Shown piece after piece: positions 1-5,445 of a stretch of 9,412 bases of DNA. The translations under genes were made by a program, and so were the position numbers. The notes under the pieces were generated by a model. The model had not been told where the DNA came from. It ran no database searches and saw only the letters and a program-made list of their open reading frames with translations. Source of the DNA: Phycisphaerae bacterium (GTDB lineage Bacteria; Planctomycetota; Phycisphaerae; WQYP01); contig JABEVA010000048.1 of assembly GCA_013044065.1 (NCBI GenBank), positions 1 through 9,412 of the forward strand, in the 5' to 3' direction. Positions within the stretch are counted from its first letter, which is position 1, and each line of letters opens with the position of its first letter.

Positions 1-481
1 ACTCCGCCATCTCCACCAGCGTGAAAGGCAGCGTTTGCGTCAGAGTTTGGGCTATCTTGGCCGCCAGCAGCGGCGAAGCGCCGCTGGTACTCACCGCCAC
101 CACCACCGGCTCCTTTCGCCAGACACTGGCATTGGAAAAATCTCCTTCCTCCGACGCATCGCACCGACAGCAGAAAACTTGGCATTTCCGCGCATCTGCA
201 GCCACCTGCTCATTGACCTGAGGATCATCGGTGGCCGCAAAAACCAGCCGCCATTGGGGGGCGTTTGGCCCGTTCATACCGGCTGACTGATACTTTTCGC
301 GGCGCAAGACCAGATTCGGCAGTTGAGCCAATTCCGCCGCAAAAACTGGACTGATGACCGTGATGGCGGCCTGGGCCTGAATCAGCCCCCGCGCTTTGCG
401 CATAGCCACCTTCCCACCCCCAACAATAAGCACAGGCTGTTGGGCTAAATGCAGAAAAACAGGATACACCGGTATTGCCAT
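1..481 (-). CDS. Precorrin-2 dehydrogenase / sirohydrochlorin ferrochelatase, C-terminus cut by window edge
   Basis: This open frame is cut by the left edge; 160 codons are visible. It matches the N-terminal module of siroheme synthase (CysG residues 1-160, yeast Met8p, SirC), a cytosolic enzyme that oxidises precorrin-2 to sirohydrochlorin with NAD+ and can insert iron to give siroheme, the cofactor of sulfite and nitrite reductases. A Rossmann loop GGGKVAMRK (residues 21-29) follows the hydrophobic strand PVLIV. FAATDDPQVN (81-90) is the second nucleotide-binding segment. Asp108 in CCRCDAS aligns with catalytic Asp104 of E. coli CysG, and VAVSTSGASPLLA (128-140) matches the family block VAVSSGGTSPVLA. 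The ATG at 481 is the first possible start and leaves little upstream; AGGG lies close before it. The pterin gene lies 85 bases upstream on the same strand and may be co-transcribed. Whether a methyltransferase (CysG C-terminal) domain follows cannot be seen. Family assignment is firm; which of the two activities it has is inference. Confidence 0.9.
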   Translation of the reverse strand, partial: MAIPVYPVFLHLAQQPVLIVGGGKVAMRKARGLIQAQAAITVISPVFAAELAQLPNLVLRREKYQSAGMNGPNAPQWRLVFAATDDPQVNEQVAADARKCQVFCCRCDASEEGDFSNASVWRKEPVVVAVSTSGASPLLAAKIAQTLTQTLPFTLVEMAE

Positions 482-488
482 GCACCCT

Positions 489-516
489 TTTATACCGCCG
501 CGCCGGCCCGGTGCAA
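489..516 (-). promoter_or_regulatory. Candidate sigma70-type promoter directly before the siroheme gene
   Basis: On the minus strand, TTGCAC (511-516) and TATAAA (489-494) are separated by 16 bases. Only seven bases lie between TATAAA and the ATG at 481, so initiation from it would give a leaderless or nearly leaderless mRNA. This is a sequence match only. The gene could equally be read from the promoter of the upstream pterin gene. Confidence 0.3.
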
Positions 517-566
517 AACTTATCCGGCATCTACAATTGCAGCTTTGACCAGCCACGAGCCATCAT

Positions 567-935
567 CTATGGCCAAAACAGGGCATAACAGCCCGCCGCC
601 TCGCTGATTTTGACGTGCATCAGCAGCGCCGGCGGGGTGATATGTGGCCCCAGCAGTTCCGCAATGCGTTGCGCTACGCGTTCCGCCGACGGGTTATAGC
701 CTGCATCAAACGGGGGAATGTCATTAAGATGCCGATGATTAAAGGCCGCAATGATGCCAGCCAGCGCCTTTTCCAGCACATGAAAATCCATCACCGTTTC
801 CAGACCGTCAAGCTGCGCCGCACCTACCCTTACCCGTACCTGCCAGTTATGGCCGTGCAGGGGTTCCAATCCTCCGTCCGGCAGACGAAGTTGGTGCGAT
901 GCGCAAAATTCCCCGGAAACCTCAATGGCAAACAT
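567..935 (-). CDS. 6-pyruvoyl-tetrahydropterin synthase family enzyme, glutamate (PTPS-III-like) type
   Basis: This 122-residue protein has the usual length of the PTPS/QueD family, T-fold enzymes that act on dihydroneopterin triphosphate. The zinc ligands are visible: His14 in CASHQL and His27/His29 in LHGHNW. Also present are MDFH (49-52), HLND (69-72) and Glu112 in KISEAAGC, the usual pterin-anchoring Glu. In E. coli QueD the catalytic Cys is four residues before the first His of HGH; here that position is Leu23, and Glu24 gives the motif E-P-L-H-G-H. An active-site Glu replacing Cys defines the PTPS paralogs (Plasmodium and several bacterial phyla) that make 6-hydroxymethyl-dihydropterin and bypass FolB in folate synthesis. 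A folate role is therefore inferred, rather than queuosine or biopterin. The start at 935 has GGAG eight bases upstream. The siroheme gene follows on the same strand. Family confidence is high; subtype is moderate. Confidence 0.9.
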   Translation of the reverse strand: MFAIEVSGEFCASHQLRLPDGGLEPLHGHNWQVRVRVGAAQLDGLETVMDFHVLEKALAGIIAAFNHRHLNDIPPFDAGYNPSAERVAQRIAELLGPHITPPALLMHVKISEAAGCYALFWP

Positions 936-1247
936 AACGCAAGCTCCGTGCTCTCACCTGCCTCTATCACGCCTGAATCCAACTGGCCCAGTCCGCGGCC
1001 CGCCGCTGCCGAACCGCCCATCACCGGCCACGGCCAAATCCTACGTGTAGAGTCAGCTAGGGTCAATGGCCCACCAAATCCCTCCACCCGCGACTGTTCA
1101 GGCCCGGCCCCCGAAAACTCCCGACGCCTCCGGACAGCAGTGGCCCATAGAGGTTCCCGTCACCCGCCGACCGCTGAACGCTTCGTTTTTCATCACCAAA
1201 CACCGGCGGCCAGCGGTTGGCCGCCGCACACCTTAGGCGCGAAAAAA
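936..1247. other. Intergenic region without a convincing gene
   Basis: Between the pterin gene start and the terminator of the peptidase gene I see no open frame with coding character. Frames on both strands here are frameshifted extensions over the pterin gene. It holds the promoter candidate at 1038-1066 and a perfect 9-bp hairpin at 1204-1226 (CGGCGGCCA, loop GCGGT, TGGCCGCCG) next to the terminator. I looked for tRNA, cobalamin-riboswitch and SRP RNA signatures and found none that hold up. Confidence 0.6.
1038..1066 (-). promoter_or_regulatory. Candidate promoter for the pterin synthase gene
   Basis: On the minus strand, TTGACC (1061-1066) and TAGGAT (1038-1043) are separated by exactly 17 bases. 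Initiation would fall near position 1031, giving a leader of about 95 bases before the ATG at 935. The match is good at -35 (5/6) and moderate at -10 (4/6). It lies in the only upstream intergenic space of this gene pair. Confidence 0.45.
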
Positions 1248-1281
1248 AAAGGTGCCAGGAACAGGCGTTCCTGACACCTTT
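1242..1281 (-). terminator. Intrinsic terminator of the peptidase gene, probably bidirectional
   Basis: AAAGGTGCCAGGAAC (1248-1262), loop AGGC, and GTTCCTGACACCTTT (1267-1281) form a 15-bp stem with one C/A mismatch. Read on the minus strand, the stem begins 24 bases past the peptidase stop and is followed by a run of nine T (1242-1250), the classic Rho-independent layout. The plus-strand reading has only TTT after the stem, so termination in that direction would be weaker. Confidence 0.85.
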
Positions 1282-1304
1282 GGTTCATAACCTCGTTTGC
1301 CGCA

Positions 1305-3017
1305 TTAGCAGCGTCGCCGCCGCAACAACAACAAACCCATACCAACTCCCAGCGTCGCCCAGGTGGCGGGGTCGGGAACAACGGTGGGGGCCAGCCTGAC
1401 GGCACTGTAAGCCATCGCCGAGGTCAGCCTAAGGGCCATCATTGGAGTGAAGTTATAGGCCAAGGCATAGGTTTCTGCGGCAGATACTTCAGCCGCTCCC
1501 AACTTCACCACTTCCATATCATAAATGCCTGGGGCCAGCTTGGCCTCAATCTGCTGTACGTTATCCACCTTGCTGGTGCACGACGCGAGCAACCGGCCGC
1601 TGGTGTTGTACAAATACAGCGCTAAATTATTCAGAATGCTTTTATGAGTTTGCATATTCCAGGCGATGGTGGCGGTAAGCCCAAACGAAGATCCCCTGGT
1701 GGCAGAGAGATTAAAAACATAGTGGTTGGCAGTATTGGCGGAACTGGAACTGGTGGTGATGGTGTTAAGATCCCAGCCACCAAGCCGCGTGGACGCCGCC
1801 GTGAAAACCGGTGCCGGTATCTTCGCGCCGGTTACCGTCGTGGACCTGCTGTAGGTTTGCCTGCCCCCGGCCAGTTCCTGATAAGAATTATAAACATTTA
1901 CAATTCCCGCACCGTAGCGTGGGTCCAACGGTGTGGTGGCGTAAGCCGTCGGTGCCAGATACGACGTGACGCTTCCGGTTGCGGTGGCATAGTCATAGTG
2001 ATTGGTCCAGCCCGCGGGCTTGACGGCACCATTAAGCAGCAACACCTTGATGGTGCGTTCGTTATCCGCCAGGGAGGAAGTGCCTGCGCCGCCGACATTG
2101 GCATTGGCCGCCTGTTCCAGAATGGCCGCCGCACCGGAAATAATGGGGGCCGTAAAACTCGTGGCGGTCCCGGGTGCGGTGATATCCGGCTTGGATATAC
2201 CCCCGTACGCTTGGCCGATCCCGCTGGCCCCGCCGTAAGCGGCCACCGCAATGCCATTGTAGTTGGTGGCGGGGGCATTAATTTCACTTGCGGGCTTGGT
2301 GCCGGTCTTTGTTCCGGTGCCGTCACCTACCGCAGTCACGAACAAGGTGTTGTGCAAGTTCGCATACTCGTCATAAACGTAGTTGTAGTTGAAAATTTGG
2401 CCGGCGCTCACACCGGTGAAGGCGAAACTTTGATTGACAATCGCTGGCTGGTTGGCAACCGTGGCGTTGTTGGACAGCACATAGTTGTAGAAACTAAACG
2501 CATCAAACACATCCACATGGGCTACGCCGGGAGCCACACTGCCGCTGCCGTTGTAAAATATATCCGCTACCGTGGTGGCATGACTGGAAGCATAAAGCGA
2601 AGAGTAACCACCCATGGCCGGCAGACGATAAGTTCCGCTGCTGTAAACCGGATTGCAGTTATAGTAAGTTATCCTGGAGGCCATCGCTCCGGGGTTTGGT
2701 TCGTAGCCCCATCGATGCGGGGAGCTATTGCTGCTGACCGCTTCCGCTTGGCCGACGTTGATCCTCTGGCCGGTCAGCGCGCCGTGGAGCTTCCACAACT
2801 GGGTCAGCCCTATCTCATGGGCCTGGCTGGAACTGATTCCGGCGTAGGCTGCCCTGGCACCGGCAAAACCAACCGCCAGAAAAATGGCCGCCGCCATTCC
2901 AGCTCGCCGGGACGATCCAGACCACGCCTGACGCCGCCGAGGGGCCCGCGCGGAACCCACGTCGTTAGACTCAACATTAAAAACTCTACACTTAACCTGG
3001 TACATTGAACACATCAT
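1305..3017 (-). CDS. Secreted S8 (subtilisin-like) serine peptidase with a PEP-CTERM-like sorting tail
   Basis: This 570-residue protein starts at an ATGATG preceded by AAGGAAG at six bases; the open frame runs 63 codons further up without a better start. In order: a long Arg-rich n-region, a hydrophobic export core (41-59, cleavage near AYA-G), and a peptidase region of about 80-380. KPDITAPG (276-283) followed by TSFTAP (286-291) is the S8 nucleophile block with Ser287, and HATTVA (146-151) is the His block with His146. No canonical catalytic Asp is seen; VGQAEA (88-93) sits where it should be and offers Glu92. The oxyanion Asn of AAGNxG appears as Asp232 in AVGDG. A beta-sandwich-like region (about 400-525) follows. 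The end is VPDP (547-550), a hydrophobic helix and RRRRC, the layout recognised by exosortase, with Asp for Glu. It is probably exported and anchored or released at the cell surface. Activity is uncertain because of the active-site changes. Confidence 0.85.
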   Translation of the reverse strand: MMCSMYQVKCRVFNVESNDVGSARAPRRRQAWSGSSRRAGMAAAIFLAVGFAGARAAYAGISSSQAHEIGLTQLWKLHGALTGQRINVGQAEAVSSNSSPHRWGYEPNPGAMASRITYYNCNPVYSSGTYRLPAMGGYSSLYASSHATTVADIFYNGSGSVAPGVAHVDVFDAFSFYNYVLSNNATVANQPAIVNQSFAFTGVSAGQIFNYNYVYDEYANLHNTLFVTAVGDGTGTKTGTKPASEINAPATNYNGIAVAAYGGASGIGQAYGGISKPDITAPGTATSFTAPIISGAAAILEQAANANVGGAGTSSLADNERTIKVLLLNGAVKPAGWTNHYDYATATGSVTSYLAPTAYATTPLDPRYGAGIVNVYNSYQELAGGRQTYSRSTTVTGAKIPAPVFTAASTRLGGWDLNTITTSSSSANTANHYVFNLSATRGSSFGLTATIAWNMQTHKSILNNLALYLYNTSGRLLASCTSKVDNVQQIEAKLAPGIYDMEVVKLGAAEVSAAETYALAYNFTPMMALRLTSAMAYSAVRLAPTVVPDPATWATLGVGMGLLLLRRRRC

Positions 3018-3023
3018 GAAATA

Positions 3024-3030
3024 CTTCCTT
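3024..3030 (-). promoter_or_regulatory. Ribosome binding site fixing the peptidase start
   Basis: AAGGAAG on the minus strand lies six bases before the ATG at 3017. It is the reason for rejecting the in-frame ATG at 3206, which would add 63 residues without signal-peptide character. Confidence 0.7.
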
Positions 3031-3566
3031 GTAAAAAATACTCCCGCATCCGCCTCCTTGGTGGACTCTTCCGTAGCCGTTGACAGGCCTGTCGGAAAAG
3101 GTAAAGAGGTGGGTCGTCTTACCCAATGTTGGAGGTTATTTTGGGGGGAGAATTCTAAAGGAATCCAAACACACTGTATCGCTGCCGTGATACGCGCTTG
3201 CGCCAACGCGGCCCGGCCAAGCCATGCACCTTCGGCGCGGCGTGGCGCTCCAGAGCCATCGTCGCCCGCCGGGACGTATGGTGTTGTTCTGTTGATATGT
3301 TCATGGTTTGTCGATTAAACATTGGACCATGCCTCTACAGGAACAACCAAGCCAATAGCGGTCCGTTAAGACCGTGGGTGCGTCAAATTATCGTGCTGCT
3401 TTTTTTCAGGTCAGTGGTCGGAAGGTTACATCCATCCGATGAGGGTAACGCACTACCTGAATACTCCGTTCCAGGGGGGGGGCAAGGGTGTTGGCTCAAG
3501 TTAACTCAACACCCGCGAGGCGTGGTCAGAAGCGGATCCGACTCAACATCCTCAACTGCTTTATGC

Positions 3567-3595
3567 TTTGTATCCTGCTCCAGCGCCGATGTCAA
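3567..3595 (-). promoter_or_regulatory. Strong candidate sigma70-type promoter pointing toward the peptidase gene
   Basis: On the minus strand, a perfect TTGACA (3590-3595) and TACAAA (3567-3572) are separated by 17 bases. Initiation would be near 3560. The next minus-strand gene is the peptidase at 3017, so this promoter would give it a long leader, or express a small RNA or small ORF in between. Confidence 0.5.
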
Positions 3596-3612
3596 GGGCA
3601 ATTATTTGCCCT
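3595..3612. repeat. Perfect 7-bp palindrome abutting the -35 box (operator-like)
   Basis: AGGGCAA (3595-3601), spacer TTAT, TTGCCCT (3606-3612). The inverted repeat shares one base with the TTGACA element of the adjacent promoter candidate. That position suits a regulator binding site, though a chance palindrome cannot be ruled out. Confidence 0.4.
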
Positions 3613-3750
3613 CTCGAATCTCAATGGCCATACCACTCCACCCGGATCCCAAGCCCGGTCCATGCCATCGGCGCCCATCTGGTTTGTCTGTTGGTTTATC
3701 TGTGACCCGCCCGCCACCCTGTGCGCCTCGGCTGCCCCTGGTCGTCCACG

Positions 3751-4527
3751 TCAGCGGTGCTGATGACTATTGATGTGGTTGAGGCAATAGCACAAAGCCC
3801 CGGTACACTTGGTGCAATAGCGGAATTCCATCTGCGGGTGGCTGCGCTCGGTGATGCCGCAGACGCTGCAACGGTGCATGATCGGCTCAGCGGGTACAGC
3901 CGCCGCCTTGCGCGCCATGCGGCGATGGCCGTGGCGAATGCGTTGCGAGATGTCCTTGCGGAAAAACAGTAAAAAATTCAACACTGCGGCCAGAATCATC
4001 AACCGGGTCATCCAACTACCATTCAAAAACCGCAGCAGGTAAACGCCCCACGCCACCCAGGCCAGATATTTCACCCGCACCGGCAGCACCAAAAACAGAT
4101 AAAAGAGAAAATCCGGATATAAAAAAGCAAACGCCAGAAACGTGGATCCGTAAAGAAATCCATTGGCCGCAACGCCGTCCGGAATGAGAAAAGCAACCGC
4201 CGCTGTGGCCACGTATCCAATCAGCAGAAACAGGTTGTAGCGGGGCGCGCCCCAGGCATTTTCCAGAGCGGTGCCGATCAGCCAGAACACGTAAACATCC
4301 AGAAGCATCCATAGCGGGTCAAGCGACATCGGAATACATATAAAGGTCAAAAGCCGCCACCATTGCCCGTCCAGAACCTTAGCCGGAATCAAAAGCAGCC
4401 CCTCGACAATCCGTGGGTCGCTGTAATGCAGCCCGAACATCACCAGTTGTCCGCCGATCAACCACAGTGTCAGCCGCGCAATCGCGAGCCGCTCCAGCTT
4501 TTGTTTTATTTGCCGTGTTCGCCGCAT
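3751..4527 (-). CDS. Rhomboid-like membrane protein without a catalytic dyad, with a C-terminal Cys/His zinc-binding tail
   Basis: This 258-residue protein has about six hydrophobic segments (roughly 18-35, 72-88, 97-115, 124-148, 152-168, 174-190). DGQWWRLLTFICIP (53-66) resembles the rhomboid segment GQxWRLxTxxFxH, and ALENAWGAPRYNLFLLIGY (87-105) fits the following helices. The GxSG nucleophile motif is absent: the fourth segment has YGST (126-129). The sixth segment contains no His, so proteolysis of the usual kind is unlikely. The tail, from about residue 219, has CSVC (220-223), CTKC (238-241), CYC (246-248) and His251/255/257, consistent with a zinc ribbon-like fold on the cytoplasmic side. 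I associate this arrangement with rhomboid-annotated proteins of Planctomycetes and relatives. The gene lies 46 bases after lpxI on the same strand, with AAGGA seven to eight bases before its ATG. Its function is unknown; a chaperone or adaptor role like that of inactive rhomboids is speculation. Confidence 0.75.
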   Translation of the reverse strand: MRRTRQIKQKLERLAIARLTLWLIGGQLVMFGLHYSDPRIVEGLLLIPAKVLDGQWWRLLTFICIPMSLDPLWMLLDVYVFWLIGTALENAWGAPRYNLFLLIGYVATAAVAFLIPDGVAANGFLYGSTFLAFAFLYPDFLFYLFLVLPVRVKYLAWVAWGVYLLRFLNGSWMTRLMILAAVLNFLLFFRKDISQRIRHGHRRMARKAAAVPAEPIMHRCSVCGITERSHPQMEFRYCTKCTGALCYCLNHINSHQHR

Positions 4528-4573
4528 TCCTGAAATCCTTGGCGGGCCTGACCGGGGTGGTTACGCCCGGAAA

Positions 4574-5422
4574 TTATTGCCGCCCGATGACCACAATACC
4601 CAAATCATCGGCCAGCTTAAGCAGCGCCGGCTTTTCCAACATGATCGTCTTTCCCGCCTGTAAAATCAGCGCCGCGGCTCCCCCGCGTTTGAGGTTCTCA
4701 ATGGTCGCCGGCCCCACCGTGGGCAAATCAAAGCGCACATCCTGATTCGGGTTGCTGGCCTTGCACAAAATCCAACCACCCCGCGGGCATAACGCCTGGG
4801 TGCGTTCAATCATCCGGTCAGTGCCTTCCACGGCTTCCACGGCGATAATTTCGCGGTTCAGGGAGCTTACACATTGACCGATCAGCAACTCGTTGATGCG
4901 CTGCAGCAACGGCCACGCAAATTCCGTATCCGCCAAAATTTCCGCCGTCGGCTTACGCCGCGTCATCACCCCGCGGTCGGCCAGCAATTCGGGAATATGT
5001 TCTCGAGGGTCCATAAGCATTACTCCTCCACTGGCCAACTCATCGGCCACCGCGCGCAGCAAATTAGCGCTGCGCTTGTCGTGGCGCAGGCGGCCAAAAT
5101 AAATCCGGACAAATCGCCAGTCGGGTATATACCGCAGCAGATGAAAAGGGTCATAGAGTTTCTCCTTGGCCACTCGCCCCACCATAATCGCCCGCGTCGC
5201 GCCGTGCCGGCGCAAGACCCGTATCCACTGGTTGATCCGGATCAGCCCGACCCGCGAAAAATTATCGCATAACGGCCGCAGCAAGTCCTCCCGACTTTGC
5301 CCATGCAGCCCGGCGCACACCACCCGATGGCCTTTCGCCTTGAGGTTCCGCACCACCGCCACCGGTAACATCCCTTCACCCGCGATCACCCCGATGACAC
5401 CCTTTTCTTCCTGCTGCGTCAT
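4574..5422 (-). CDS. lpxI: UDP-2,3-diacylglucosamine diphosphatase LpxI
   Basis: This 282-residue protein is of normal length for LpxI (formerly DUF1009), the lipid A enzyme that hydrolyses UDP-2,3-diacylglucosamine to lipid X and UMP in bacteria lacking LpxH. The N-terminal module begins with GVIAGEGMLP (11-20), matching the family IAGxGxLP. MVGRVAK (80-86) follows. The C-terminal module shows AVEGTDRMIER (198-208) and the signature KASNPNQDVRFDLPTVGPAT (221-240); Asp228 and Asp232 lie in the block containing the essential acidic residue of the Caulobacter enzyme. The ATG at 5422 has GAGG eight bases upstream. An in-frame TTG at 5449 adds nine residues, has AAGGA seven bases upstream, and would overlap the hisD stop, so the true start is open. 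The gene is almost certainly co-transcribed with hisD and the rhomboid-like gene. It indicates a lipid A-bearing outer membrane. Confidence 0.93.
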   Translation of the reverse strand: MTQQEEKGVIGVIAGEGMLPVAVVRNLKAKGHRVVCAGLHGQSREDLLRPLCDNFSRVGLIRINQWIRVLRRHGATRAIMVGRVAKEKLYDPFHLLRYIPDWRFVRIYFGRLRHDKRSANLLRAVADELASGGVMLMDPREHIPELLADRGVMTRRKPTAEILADTEFAWPLLQRINELLIGQCVSSLNREIIAVEAVEGTDRMIERTQALCPRGGWILCKASNPNQDVRFDLPTVGPATIENLKRGGAAALILQAGKTIMLEKPALLKLADDLGIVVIGRQ

Positions 5423-5445
5423 TCCATCAGCCTCATCCGCGAGCC

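Larger units (their letters stand above)
3018..3750. other. 733-base intergenic region with no convincing protein gene
   Basis: No frame here shows a recognisable domain. The longest, a plus-strand frame at 3198-3773, has a random-looking composition and runs into the rhomboid-like gene on the other strand. Non-coding signals are present: a minus-strand promoter candidate with an abutting palindrome (3567-3612), an 8-bp hairpin (3486-3514: GGGTGTTG, 13-base loop, CAACACCC), and a run of nine G (3474-3482). A 55-codon minus-strand frame (3155-3322) is possible but weak. If the promoter is real, the peptidase mRNA would have a leader of about 540 bases. Confidence 0.55.

Noticed and set aside
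225..530. A 101-codon minus-strand frame overlapping the siroheme gene.
   Set aside because: It is a shifted-frame shadow; the other frame carries the Rossmann motif and the catalytic Asp block and is open to the window edge.
1081..1200. A cobalamin-riboswitch-like GCCACTG ... CGGGAG pattern on the minus strand.
   Set aside because: The flanking conserved blocks and pairing of that riboswitch are absent; only short fragments match.
615..1274. A 219-codon plus-strand open frame over the pterin synthase gene.
   Set aside because: Its first half is antisense to a gene with clear family motifs, and it runs through the terminator hairpin. No domain was recognised.
1644..3008. A 454-codon plus-strand open frame antisense to the peptidase gene.
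   Set aside because: It mirrors the codon pattern of the peptidase gene, has a Gly/Arg-rich composition without a recognisable domain, and has no convincing ribosome binding site. The minus-strand reading has clear S8 motifs, a signal peptide and a sorting tail.
3018..3206. A 63-residue N-terminal extension of the peptidase from the ATG at 3206.
   Set aside because: It would bury the signal peptide about 100 residues inside the protein; the AAGGAAG site supports the ATG at 3017.
3198..3773. A 191-codon plus-strand frame in the gene-free stretch.
   Set aside because: The protein looks random (Pro, Ser, Arg and Cys scattered, no domain), the start has no good ribosome binding site, and the frame ends inside the oppositely oriented rhomboid-like gene.
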